The translations under genes were made by a program, and so were the position numbers. The notes below the pieces were generated by a model. That model was given only the letters and a program-made list of their open reading frames with translations, was not told the DNA's origin and ran no database searches. Below, piece by piece: positions 17,807 through 26,126 of a stretch of DNA of 64,000 bases. This DNA is from Ruminococcus sp. AF31-8BH (GTDB taxonomy: Bacteria; Bacillota; Clostridia; Lachnospirales; Lachnospiraceae). The stretch is taken from NCBI RefSeq assembly GCF_003460605.1, contig NZ_QTVN01000010.1, positions 141,141 to 205,140 of the forward strand. The letters run 5' to 3'. Numbering within the stretch: position 1 is the stretch's first letter; each line of letters opens with the position of its first letter.

Positions 17807-18527
17807 ATTCTGCCAGCGCTGCCTTAATCAGCTGCGCTTCCTCCTTTACTTCCCGGATGCGTGCCGTCACTGCCTCCGCCTGAGGCGCAGCCTGAAGCTG
17901 CTTTAAAATATCTGCACGGATTCGTTCCTCTCTTAAAAGATAGCGGTAAAGAACTGGATTATGCTCCTTCAAAAGAAATTTCCCAAAAGCTTCCTCCAAG
18001 GTGTAGGGCGCCGCTTCCGAAACCAGATTCTCATTCCCATCACCTTCCGGACATGTCCTCACCACACGCATCATAGGATAAAATTTACCCTCTTCCTCCA
18101 CCATTTTTTCTTCCACGATCTGAAACCCCTGTGACTGGATAAATCTGCGAAAATGGGGAATATCCGACTGGGGCTGCAAAATCATCTCAGAAAAAGAATC
18201 TCTCACAGACTGGCCGTCCGTGAGAATTCTTTCCATAAGAGGACCTCCCATTCCTGCGATTACAAGAGTGTCCCCCTCCCCGGCCTTCAGATTCTCAAGC
18301 CCATCTGACAGCCGGGTCTGTATGTACTCCTCCAGACCATACTGCCGGATATGCTCCTTCGCCCTGGAAAGAGGGCCTTTTCGTACATCCATTGCAATGG
18401 CCGATGGAATTTTTTTCTGCTGTATCAGGTACACTGGCAGATATCCGTGGTCGCATCCCACATCTACCAGCCTGTTCCCTGTTGTTACCATATCTGCGAT
18501 TGCAGACAACCGTAAGGATAACTGCAT
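17793..18527 (-). CDS. trmK: tRNA (adenine(22)-N1)-methyltransferase
   Basis: SAM-dependent methyltransferase modifying A22 of tRNA, 244 aa. The SAM motif is VDVGCDHGYLPVYL, followed by AMDVRKGPLSRAKEH, RLSDGLENL and VIAGMGGPLMERIL, characteristic of TrmK. The C-terminal ~60 residues form a charged helical region, as in the family. It follows rpoD by 10 bp and overlaps nif3. Confidence 0.93.
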   Translation of the reverse strand: MQLSLRLSAIADMVTTGNRLVDVGCDHGYLPVYLIQQKKIPSAIAMDVRKGPLSRAKEHIRQYGLEEYIQTRLSDGLENLKAGEGDTLVIAGMGGPLMERILTDGQSVRDSFSEMILQPQSDIPHFRRFIQSQGFQIVEEKMVEEEGKFYPMMRVVRTCPEGDGNENLVSEAAPYTLEEAFGKFLLKEHNPVLYRYLLREERIRADILKQLQAAPQAEAVTARIREVKEEAQLIKAALAEYESK

Positions 18528-18537
18528 GTCCCTCTCC

Positions 18538-19665
18538 TTAATCCAGATAATCCTTCAGCTTGCGGCTGCGGCTTGGGTGACGGAGCTTACGAAGGGCCTT
18601 TGCCTCGATCTGGCGGATACGCTCTCTGGTAACGTTGAATTCCTTACCAACTTCCTCAAGGGTTCTGGCACGTCCGTCGTCCAGTCCGAAACGAAGACGA
18701 AGCACCTTCTGCTCTCTCTCGGTAAGAGTTCCAAGAACTTCCACAAGCTGTTCCTTCAGAAGTGTGAAGGCAGCTGCGTCAGCCGGAACTGGAACATTGT
18801 CATCCTGGATGAAATCGCCAAGATGGCTGTCCTCTTCCTCACCGATAGGGGTCTCAAGGGAAACCGGCTCCTGGGAAATCTTCAGGATCTCACGCACACG
18901 GTCAACCGGCATGTCCATCTCCTCTGCAATTTCCTCCGGGGTAGGTTCACGTCCAAGCTCCTGGAGCAGCTGTCTGGAAACGCGGATCAGCTTGTTGATG
19001 GTCTCAACCATATGCACCGGAATACGGATGGTACGTGCCTGGTCTGCGATGGCTCTTGTGATGGCCTGACGGATCCACCATGTTGCATAGGTACTGAACT
19101 TGTATCCCTTGCGGTAATCAAATTTCTCAACTGCCTTGATCAGGCCAAGGTTACCTTCCTGGATCAGATCCAGGAACAGCATTCCGCGTCCTACATAACG
19201 CTTTGCAATGCTGACAACAAGACGAAGGTTGGCCTCTGCCAGACGTTTCTTGGCATTCTCATCTCCCTGCTCCATTCTCTTGGCAAGCTCAATCTCCTCC
19301 TCAGCGGAAAGAAGGGGAACCTTACCGATCTCTTTCAGATACATACGAACCGGGTCTTCAATGCTTACGCCTTCCGGAACGGAAAGGTCGATCTTGTCCA
19401 GTTCTACCTCTTCCTCATCGTCCAGGCCATCAATATCCATATCATCATCCAGCATCAGATCGTCTGCGCCATTGTCTGTGATTCGAAGCACATCCACGCC
19501 GCTTGCTTCCAGAAAGTCAAAAATCTTGTCCATCTGTTCCGCATCCAGGGGCTGGTCCTTGAAGAAGTCACTGATCTCCTGATATTCCAGTACATTTTTC
19601 TTCTTTTTTGCAAGTTCCAGAAGCTCCACCAGTTTCTCACTGAATTTGCCCATATTCATTTCCAT
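18538..19665 (-). CDS. rpoD: Primary RNA polymerase sigma factor RpoD (SigA)
   Basis: Housekeeping sigma factor, 375 aa. Region 1.2 ([21 protein letters not shown]), region 2 ([35 protein letters not shown]), region 3 and region 4 ([40 protein letters not shown]) are all intact. Six upstream codons are open, but they contain the GGAGG site, so the ATG at 19665 (MEMNMGKF) is taken as the start. It sits between dnaG and trmK in the macromolecular-synthesis cluster. Confidence 0.96.
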   Translation of the reverse strand: MEMNMGKFSEKLVELLELAKKKKNVLEYQEISDFFKDQPLDAEQMDKIFDFLEASGVDVLRITDNGADDLMLDDDMDIDGLDDEEEVELDKIDLSVPEGVSIEDPVRMYLKEIGKVPLLSAEEEIELAKRMEQGDENAKKRLAEANLRLVVSIAKRYVGRGMLFLDLIQEGNLGLIKAVEKFDYRKGYKFSTYATWWIRQAITRAIADQARTIRIPVHMVETINKLIRVSRQLLQELGREPTPEEIAEEMDMPVDRVREILKISQEPVSLETPIGEEEDSHLGDFIQDDNVPVPADAAAFTLLKEQLVEVLGTLTEREQKVLRLRFGLDDGRARTLEEVGKEFNVTRERIRQIEAKALRKLRHPSRSRKLKDYLD

Positions 19666-19703
19666 AGGTACTCTAACCTCCATATAGTGTTAATATTTTA
19701 TCC

Positions 19704-21497
19704 TTATTCAAAAGAAATATGCAATTGCTGCCTTTTTCTTCCAAGATCCTCCAGATTTTTCTTGGCCTGCACAAGCTCCTGCAGGGCTGCCATGTCTGTC
19801 GGATCCCAGTTTTCATTTTTCTTAGCCAGGCTCTCCTGCTTGATTCGAAGAAGAGCGTCTGAGAAAGCTCTCTCCTGCTCTTCCCTGGTCTCAAGATGGA
19901 TAGTGGCATTAAACAGGGACGCCACTTCTTTTTGTTCGTCGCTGTCTGTAAATGCATTCAAAAGTCTGGCTGGATTCACATCCCCTTCCTTTCGCTGATT
20001 CCAGAGCATCTCTGCCACTTCTTTATAAAGAGGAACCACGAAATCCGAAGGCGTCAGATATTTCTCTACTGTCTCAAAAATTCCCGGATAGGTGACAAGC
20101 CAAGTAAGCATCAGCTTCTGGGATTTTTCCCCTGCACTTTCCTTCTTCCGGACTGCCGGGTCTCCTGATTTGGGCTGGATCCGCTTCTCTGCGGGAGTTC
20201 CCTTCATGGCAAGGGAATTCACACGCTTGCGCAGGTTCTCCACACTGATTCCGTATCTGCGGTATTCCTTCACGATTGCTTCAATGTAAAGGTTCCGCTC
20301 CAGCTCATCGGAAAGCTCCAGAAGATACTGGGCGCACCGGTCAAAGAACCGGTTCTGTCCCTGAGGCTCCTCCATGGGAAACTCTCCTGCCGCAATGCTT
20401 ACCCGGAACATAAAGCTGTCCATGGCTGCCTCCAGCCTTTTTTCAAAGGCTTCTGCCCCTTCGGTCTTAATAAATTCATCGGGGTCCTTATGGGGCCGCA
20501 GGTTCACCACTCTGGAATTCACCCCGGCTTCCCGAAGAATGGGAATGGCTCGCAGCGCAGCCTTTACTCCAGCTTCATCACTGTCGTATAACAGCAGCAC
20601 TTCCTGGGTGTAACGCTTCACCAGGCTTGCATGGCCGGACGTAAGAGCTGTTCCAAGGGAGGCTACCGCATTGGTAAAACCTGCCTGGTGCATAGAGATT
20701 ACGTCCATATAGCCCTCGCACAGGATCAGGTAATTCTTTCTGGTGGTCCTTGCAATATTCAGTCCGTAAAGATTACGGCTCTTATCAAAGATCTGGGTCT
20801 CCGGGGAGTTCAGATACTTGGGCTTGCCGTCACCCATCACACGTCCTCCAAATCCGATCACACGGTTATTTACATCCATAATGGGGAAAATAACACGGTT
20901 CCAAAACTTGTCGTACATCCCCTGCCGCTCATCCACATTAAACAGTCCGGATTCCCGCAGCAGATCGTCAGTGTAATTCTGGGCTTTCAGATATTTGTAC
21001 AGGTCATCACTGTATTTGTCCGAATAGCCAAGACCAAATTTCTTAATCATTTCCTCGCTCAGGCCTCTGCCTGTCAGATAGTCGTGAGCGGTTTTGCCGT
21101 TTTCACGGCGCAGCTGGTAGTAAAAATACTGGGCTGCCTTCTTGTTGATCTCAAGCAGGGTGGCCCGCTTCTCGGCCTTCGCCCTGGCAGCCTGGGAATA
21201 TTCGATCTTGGGAAGCTCCACGCCGGCACGCTCTGCCAGATGGGAAAGGGCTTCTCCAAAGGAATAATTCTCGTACTGCATTACAAAATTATATACATTT
21301 CCTCCTGCTCCGCAGCCGAAGCAGTAATACATCTGCTTGGACGGGGTTACGGAGAAGGACGGCGTCTTCTCATTATGAAAAGGACACAGACCAAAATAGG
21401 AGCTTCCCTTTCTGGTCAGTCTCACATACTGGGATATCACATCTACAATATCATTTTTCATACGTACTTCTTCAATGATATCGTCAGAATAACGCAT
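19704..21497 (-). CDS. dnaG: DNA primase
   Basis: Makes RNA primers for replication, 597 aa. The N-terminal zinc finger has Cys38, His41, Cys59 and Cys62 (GLCPFH..YYCFGCG). The TOPRIM catalytic core shows VIGFGGRVMGDGKPKYLNS, ILCEGYMDVISMHQAGF and LLYDSDEAGVKAA. The C-terminal ~150 residues form the helicase-binding region. The start ATG follows AGGAT. It is separated from dgt by a 344-bp mobile-element-like insertion, unusual in this otherwise tight cluster. Confidence 0.96.
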   Translation of the reverse strand: MRYSDDIIEEVRMKNDIVDVISQYVRLTRKGSSYFGLCPFHNEKTPSFSVTPSKQMYYCFGCGAGGNVYNFVMQYENYSFGEALSHLAERAGVELPKIEYSQAARAKAEKRATLLEINKKAAQYFYYQLRRENGKTAHDYLTGRGLSEEMIKKFGLGYSDKYSDDLYKYLKAQNYTDDLLRESGLFNVDERQGMYDKFWNRVIFPIMDVNNRVIGFGGRVMGDGKPKYLNSPETQIFDKSRNLYGLNIARTTRKNYLILCEGYMDVISMHQAGFTNAVASLGTALTSGHASLVKRYTQEVLLLYDSDEAGVKAALRAIPILREAGVNSRVVNLRPHKDPDEFIKTEGAEAFEKRLEAAMDSFMFRVSIAAGEFPMEEPQGQNRFFDRCAQYLLELSDELERNLYIEAIVKEYRRYGISVENLRKRVNSLAMKGTPAEKRIQPKSGDPAVRKKESAGEKSQKLMLTWLVTYPGIFETVEKYLTPSDFVVPLYKEVAEMLWNQRKEGDVNPARLLNAFTDSDEQKEVASLFNATIHLETREEQERAFSDALLRIKQESLAKKNENWDPTDMAALQELVQAKKNLEDLGRKRQQLHISFE

Positions 21498-21524
21498 GCT
21501 TATCCTCCATTTCTGTTTCTAATA

Positions 21525-21868
21525 GTTACTGTTCACTTCGTGCCCAATAACACGCTTCGCGATGCACAGAAATCATGCTTTGCATGATTTCGCGCCGCAC
21601 TTCTCGGGTTTTCTGTGAACTTTGTTCACCAAACGGACATGTCGCCTGCCGGCGACATCACCATATATGAAAGTCAGCTGTTCCGCGCCTATGGGCGCTC
21701 CCACAGCTGCCGACCGCATTCGTAATCCGGGCTATCGCCCTACTTACTCATACGGTCTAGCCCATCCGATATCCAAGAATTCGCTCATGCAAGCATGGCT
21801 CATTCTTGGCTGCCGTCTGGGACTTTCATAGTAAAACACCTCGCGGAACATTACCAGTGAACAGTAAC
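21525..21868. mobile_element. MITE-like element with 13-bp terminal inverted repeats and 8-bp target duplication
   Basis: 344 bp, bounded by perfect 13-bp inverted repeats GTTACTGTTCACT (21525-21537) and AGTGAACAGTAAC (21856-21868). Both sides are flanked by the same 8 bp, TTCTAATA (21517-21524 and 21869-21876), a classic target-site duplication. No transposase is encoded; the inside is full of hairpins (for example GAAATCATGC-TTT-GCATGATTTC and GTGAAC-TTT-GTTCAC) and contains structured repeat copy 1. The right-hand duplication includes the dgt stop codon, so insertion happened at the very end of dgt. The mobilising family is not identifiable from this copy. Confidence 0.8.
21634..21833. repeat. 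Structured intergenic repeat, copy 1 (inside the MITE-like element)
   Basis: Five stems are visible: hairpin ATGTCGCC-TGCC-GGCGACAT (21639-21658); closing stem TATGAAAGTC / GACTTTCATA (21666-21675, 21821-21830); CAGCTGT-TCC-GCGCC..GGCGC-TCCC-ACAGCTG; GGGCTA / TAGCCC within a GACCG / CGGTC stem; and CCAAGAAT / ATTCTTGG around CATGCAAGCATG. Copies 2 (23549-23735) and 3 (49922-50115) keep the layout. The strand of action is unknown. Confidence 0.75.
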
Positions 21869-21870
21869 TT

Positions 21871-22881
21871 CTAATATACCTCCCAGGCTCTCGGGATAAA
21901 GATCTCCTTGAATTTCTTCATAGAGTACTGATCCGTCATGCCTGACAGCCAGTCACATACCGCCCTGCTTTTGGGCACGCCCCTTTTCTCGATCAGGGCA
22001 AGGTACTCCCTGGACATGGCCTCCGGATGGTCTATGTAATACTGGTAAAGTTCCGTCAGCATTTTGATAGCCTTGGACTCTTCCTTTTTCGCTATGGGAT
22101 TCAGATATACCTTCTGGAACATCTCCTGGCGCAAATCCATCAGTGCCTGCTCCACAGCTGGAGACATCTGTATGGACGGCTTATCCATGCTGTTCTCGAT
22201 CACATCATGGACAAAGGTGTTCAGCCTCTCTCTTGTGGTCTGTCCCAGAAACTCCCTGAGGCCTGATGAAATATCCGTCTCCGTGATAATTCCGGCTCTC
22301 TGGGCATCGTCCATGTCATGGTGGACATATGCGATCTTATCGGAAAAGCGTACCACCTGTCCTTCCAGTGTAGACGGACTGCCGCTGGTACGATGGTTCA
22401 GGATTCCGTCCTTAGTCTCCCAGGTAAGGTTCAGCCCCTCTCCGTTCTTCTCCAGTACCTCCACCACACGGATGCTCTGCTGATAGTGGGCAAAGCCGCC
22501 GGGATGTACCTGGTTCAGTGCAGTCTCTCCTGAGTGTCCGAATGGAGTATGTCCAAGATCGTGGCCTAAGGCTATGGCTTCCACCAAGTCTTCATTCAGA
22601 CGCAGCGCCTTGGCTATGGTACGAGCGATCTGGGAAACCTCTAATGTGTGGGTAAGCCGGTTCCTGTAATGATCTCCCTCCGGTGCCAGAAACACCTGTG
22701 TCTTATCCTTCATTCTGCGAAAAGCCTTGCTGTGCAGAATCCTGTCACGGTCCCGCTGATACACAGTGCGCACATCGCACTCTTCCTCCTCGCGGTCTCT
22801 TCCCCTGGACTTGCCGCTGTACGCCGCATAAGGGCAGAGCAGCTCCAGTTCTCTTTCTTCCATGCTCTCTCTGATATTCAT
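21871..22881 (-). CDS. dgt: Deoxyguanosinetriphosphate triphosphohydrolase-like HD protein
   Basis: HD-domain dNTPase, 336 aa. RNRLTHTLEVSQIARTIAK carries the first metal-binding histidine, and ALGHDLGHTPFGHSGE the HD pair and catalytic histidines. Upstream, RDRDRILHSKAFRRMKDKTQV is typical of the family. The frame can be extended six codons to a TTG, but that stretch contains the GGAGG site; the ATG at 22881 is used. It is the first gene of the dgt-dnaG-rpoD-trmK-nif3 run. dNTP specificity cannot be read from sequence. Confidence 0.9.
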   Translation of the reverse strand: MNIRESMEERELELLCPYAAYSGKSRGRDREEEECDVRTVYQRDRDRILHSKAFRRMKDKTQVFLAPEGDHYRNRLTHTLEVSQIARTIAKALRLNEDLVEAIALGHDLGHTPFGHSGETALNQVHPGGFAHYQQSIRVVEVLEKNGEGLNLTWETKDGILNHRTSGSPSTLEGQVVRFSDKIAYVHHDMDDAQRAGIITETDISSGLREFLGQTTRERLNTFVHDVIENSMDKPSIQMSPAVEQALMDLRQEMFQKVYLNPIAKKEESKAIKMLTELYQYYIDHPEAMSREYLALIEKRGVPKSRAVCDWLSGMTDQYSMKKFKEIFIPRAWEVY

Positions 22882-23015
22882 AGATTCACTATCCTCCAAA
22901 GACTGACAGGTGTATTGATAATCTTCCTCCTATTAATTATATTCTACACAAAATTTCAAATTCCTCTTTTTTTCAAAAAGAAAATAAAATTTTTAAATTT
23001 TTTTCAAAAAATGTG

Positions 23016-23044
23016 TTGACAATCCCATACCCCTTTGTTATACT
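23016..23044 (+). promoter_or_regulatory. Promoter of the tRNA-Leu cluster
   Basis: Consensus TTGACA, a 17-bp spacer and TATACT, 50 bp before the first tRNA-Leu. Confidence 0.85.
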
Positions 23045-23094
23045 AATATCCGTCGCAGCGAGAAAGAAACAATTCTCCATGAGAAACGCGATAT

Positions 23095-23179
23095 GCGGAA
23101 GTGTCGGAACTGGCAGACGAGCAAGACTAAGGATCTTGTGAGCATTGCGCTCGTGTGGGTTCAAGTCCCATCTTCCGCA
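23095..23179 (+). tRNA. tRNA-Leu (anticodon AAG), copy 1
   Basis: An 85-nt class II tRNA. Acceptor GCGGAAG / CTTCCGC with discriminator A; anticodon stem CAAGA / TCTTG with loop CTAAGGA, giving anticodon AAG. The long variable arm is TGAGC-ATT-GCGCTCG. CCA is not encoded. Confidence 0.95.
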
Positions 23180-23246
23180 TGTACTACTTAAGGTAGTATG
23201 ATAAATATTTAATCGCACAGAGATTGATCTCTATGAAGTGCGATAT

Positions 23247-23331
23247 GCGGAAGTGTCGGAACTGGCAGACGAGCAAGACTAAGGATCTTGTAAGCATTGC
23301 GCTTGTGTGGGTTCAAGTCCCATCTTCCGCA
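23247..23331 (+). tRNA. tRNA-Leu (anticodon AAG), copy 2
   Basis: Same as copy 1 except for a compensatory pair in the variable arm (GAGC/GCTC becomes AAGC/GCTT), so the stem is kept. This indicates a functional gene. Confidence 0.95.
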
Positions 23332-23387
23332 TGTACAATTAAATATTTGATCGCGCAGAGATTTCTGATCTCTACGAAATGCGATAT

Positions 23388-23472
23388 GCGGAAGTGTCGG
23401 AACTGGCAGACGAGCAAGACTAAGGATCTTGTGAGCATTGCGCTCGTGTGGGTTCAAGTCCCATCTTCCGCA
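23388..23472 (+). tRNA. tRNA-Leu (anticodon AAG), copy 3
   Basis: Identical to copy 1 over the tRNA. The preceding spacers share a GCGATAT tail, showing tandem duplication. A T-run follows immediately. Confidence 0.95.
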
Positions 23473-23502
23473 TTTTTTATTTTATTCAAGAAATGTTAAT
23501 GG

Positions 23503-23534
23503 CCTGCAACATGCCTGTTTTGCAGGTCTTTTTT
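23503..23534 (+). terminator. Terminator of the tRNA-Leu cluster
   Basis: CCTGCAA and TTGCAGG form a 7-bp stem followed by TCTTTTTT, 30 bp after the last tRNA. Confidence 0.8.
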
Positions 23535-23548
23535 AATTTCATACAAAA

Positions 23549-23735
23549 CGGACATGTTGCCTGCCGTAGACGACATCATAATTTATAAAGCATAACTATT
23601 GCACGCCTATGGATGCCCTCGCAGCTGTCGACCGCATTCGTAATCCGGGTTGCCATGCTTACTCACAGGCTTTCGATCATGCAGGCATGGCTTATTCTTG
23701 GACACCTTCTGGAACTTTCATAATAAAATACCACC
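23549..23735. repeat. Structured intergenic repeat, copy 2 (divergent)
   Basis: Shares with copies 1 and 3 the opening hairpin (ATGTTGCC..GACGACAT), the GTCGACCGCATTCGTAATCC block, the CATGCAGGCATGGCTTATTC block and the closing AACTTTCATAATAAAA. The stems are more degraded than in the other two copies. No terminal inverted repeats of the 21525 element flank it. Confidence 0.65.
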
Positions 23736-23790
23736 CATAATTTGTTTCCTGTTTTAACCAGGTGCAAATTACGGATGGTATTCTTTTTAT
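23727..23790. terminator. Long hairpin, probable bidirectional terminator
   Basis: AATACCACCCATAATTTG pairs with CAAATTACGGATGGTATT (18-bp stem, two mismatches). On the plus strand CTTTTTAT follows; on the minus strand a T-rich tract follows. It lies between repeat copy 2 and the end of the RelA/SpoT-like gene. Confidence 0.65.
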
Positions 23791-23806
23791 CTTAGAAAAA
23801 TTTTCC

Positions 23807-25738
23807 TTACTTCGGCAGTTCCGTCACCGTCTCCAGCTTAAAGCCTTCCCACATATCCGCGGAAATATTCCACTCTCTTAAATCCGTAACGATCTTATGA
23901 TAAAAAGCCTGTCCGCCGCGGACAATGTCATAAGTACGCGCATCCCCTCTTGCTTCCAAGTGACGGCCAAAGCTGCAGTTGGTCACATCCTCAGGACCAT
24001 AGTCATCCACATCCCCGCCTGGCCAGAAAATATACAGCCGCGGAATGTCATCAATCTGGCGAAGATCAATGCCTGCCAGCCTTAAGAACTTCTTGCCCAC
24101 AGATTCATGCGCCGTAAACACATGGGAATAGCGCCATACCGTTCTTGTAAAATCAGACACGCGGAACTGTCCAAGCCAGTCCTCGTCCATCATTCCGTCC
24201 TGGGTCTCTCTGGATACGATCACCACTATAGGGAATAACCGTTCCGGATCTTTCAGTGCCGTAAGAAGGTTTCCAAACATTTCCTCTCTTATAATGCGGC
24301 GTCTGTTGGAGCACTCGGTTCCATTGACAATTCCGATATTGTCAACAATTGTCTTGTAATATCCTGGATAGCTGAAAAATGTAACCCCCGGATCCTGAAT
24401 GGTATGCTCCCGCTCCGGCTGCGCATATCCGTTGCAAACCTTCAAGATGACTTCTTCCTGCCTGGAAACCTCAAGTCCTGCCTCTGAATACCAGATGCGG
24501 CCGCCCACCTCCATATCCATATGCCTTACGTGCATATTCAGACGGCGATTGGCAGGATCATAATTCACAGCTACATGATAGGCCAGAATATCCGCATGAT
24601 AGGTGCTGGTCTTCTGGGGCATTCCTTTAAACAAAACGCCATATTTGCCCACGATCCAGCTGTAAATGCCGTCTGCTGCCTGCTGGAAAATCTCGGAAGC
24701 AGAAGCAGAAGTTCCCTCCTTCAGACGGCTTCCGTCTACCTTTGTGCACATCTGGAATACATTGTGCCGAATCAGCGGCTTCATTTCGTAATGCCAGGAC
24801 TCTCCAAGGCTTTCCTCACGGCCATCATTGTATACGTCACGTTCCTTAAAAATAGCACTTAAGCGGCTGTCATGAAACTGGCTGTCGTTTAACAGCGCAA
24901 TAATGGTATTTACATTGATCGGCACCTTGCGGCTGCGGTGAAGCAGCTGATCCACCAGAGTCTGCTTGCTGGTCTTGTAAATACGCTTGGCCAGATTCTC
25001 CACCTGCAGATTACAGTCCTCATCCAGAAGCTGTGCCACCTCAGGATAGAGCTGTCCCTCTCCAAGCTTCAAACGAAAATGGCTCTTGATCATATCGCTC
25101 CATCTTCCGGATTTGTAAAGGGAATGTCCAAGATCCTCAAACAGGGTTACCATGGATTTATCACAAAGCTCCAACGTCGCCAGAATGCTGTTAAAATACC
25201 GGGAAAATCCCTTGTAGTTCTTCCACAGCTCTTCTCCCTTGTACCGCATGTCATGCTCAATCTCATGCCAGCCTTCGAAAAACATGGTCTTGATCTGGAT
25301 TTCAAAGGTATCATCAATATACATATCCCATGTCTCCGGGGAAATCTCAGATCTTAAATATTCAGGAAGCCTGCACACACCGTTTAGCTTGGTGGGCTTA
25401 AACTCCTCCTCACTGCGCTCGGAAGTGGACCATCCGATCACATCAAAGGTATTCTCCACAATATTCTGGCAAATCTCCACATCATCATCAAAGTACAGAT
25501 TGATCCGGACACCCACCAGATCCTGAAGCTTCTTATTCTCTGCGCCATAATCCTTCAGGGCAAATTTATGAGCCATGGAGGATGCGGTCTTAATCCTGGA
25601 AAAAACCCTGTAATATAAGCCGCACTGCTCCAGACGGTCACTGATAATGCGCTTCAGATCCTGTTCCACAATAGCCGGAACCTTCACCTTAGCAGCCAAT
25701 TCCTCCTTTGTGAAAATTACTCGTTTCTGTTCACTCAC
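23807..25738 (-). CDS. RelA/SpoT-like (p)ppGpp synthetase-domain protein with large uncharacterised C-terminal region
   Basis: 643 aa. Residues ~40-170 match the RelA/SpoT nucleotidyltransferase fold: Arg48/Lys50..Lys58 (SRIKTASSMAHKF), Asp73 in LQDLVGVRI, Glu146 and Gln148 in FEIQIKT, and His158/His162 in GWHEIEHDMRYK. The G-loop usually reads NGYxS; here it is NGVCRL (119-124), so the guanine-stacking tyrosine is missing. A helical linker (180-300) leads to a C-terminal part (~320-643) with IVVIVSRETQDG, TVWRYSHVFTAH and RLYIFWPGGD, which I cannot assign. There is no HD hydrolase, TGS or ACT domain, so it is not a housekeeping Rel. The start is GTG after GGTGGTG. It stands alone. It could be an alarmone-type enzyme, a toxin-like or defence protein, or an inactive sensor. 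Confidence 0.7.
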   Translation of the reverse strand: MSEQKRVIFTKEELAAKVKVPAIVEQDLKRIISDRLEQCGLYYRVFSRIKTASSMAHKFALKDYGAENKKLQDLVGVRINLYFDDDVEICQNIVENTFDVIGWSTSERSEEEFKPTKLNGVCRLPEYLRSEISPETWDMYIDDTFEIQIKTMFFEGWHEIEHDMRYKGEELWKNYKGFSRYFNSILATLELCDKSMVTLFEDLGHSLYKSGRWSDMIKSHFRLKLGEGQLYPEVAQLLDEDCNLQVENLAKRIYKTSKQTLVDQLLHRSRKVPINVNTIIALLNDSQFHDSRLSAIFKERDVYNDGREESLGESWHYEMKPLIRHNVFQMCTKVDGSRLKEGTSASASEIFQQAADGIYSWIVGKYGVLFKGMPQKTSTYHADILAYHVAVNYDPANRRLNMHVRHMDMEVGGRIWYSEAGLEVSRQEEVILKVCNGYAQPEREHTIQDPGVTFFSYPGYYKTIVDNIGIVNGTECSNRRRIIREEMFGNLLTALKDPERLFPIVVIVSRETQDGMMDEDWLGQFRVSDFTRTVWRYSHVFTAHESVGKKFLRLAGIDLRQIDDIPRLYIFWPGGDVDDYGPEDVTNCSFGRHLEARGDARTYDIVRGGQAFYHKIVTDLREWNISADMWEGFKLETVTELPK

Positions 25739-26126
25739 TAATTCTACACCACCAATTTATTCTACATTTCTTACGTTCTTTTAAACAATACATGTCAGAA
25801 ACCATTTTTCTTTTCGTTTCTGTCACTAAACATACACTTCAGTATACCAGAATTTCAACAAATAAAAAAGGGATAATCCGAAATATCATGGAAAAAATTA
25901 AGGATAAGATTTTTACAAAAAGCAGTTGCTTTTTCGCCAGCTATGGAATATACTTGTCTGAACATCTGAAAAATCTTTATTCCAATCTGAAAATGAATTC
26001 TGTTTTCGTTTTATGTTCCAGACTTTTATGAAAATTGAATAGACTTTATACTTTGGCTGTGATATAGTATATCTAAACAATATTTCGTATCTGAAATGTA
26101 TTTTTCTAAAAGGAGGTGTATTTCCC
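25739..26126. other. AT-rich intergenic stretch, no gene seen
   Basis: About 390 bp between two divergent genes. Apart from the promoter at 26040-26068 I see no convincing coding frame, tRNA, structured repeat or terminator here. Confidence 0.6.
26040..26068 (+). promoter_or_regulatory. Candidate promoter of the heptad-repeat gene
   Basis: TAGACT (4 of 6 to consensus), a 17-bp spacer and TATAGT, 58 bp before the start codon. Confidence 0.5.

Noticed and set aside
23209..23499. Short frames with repeated peptide over the tRNA-Leu array
   Set aside because: They are translations of tandem tRNA genes on either strand.
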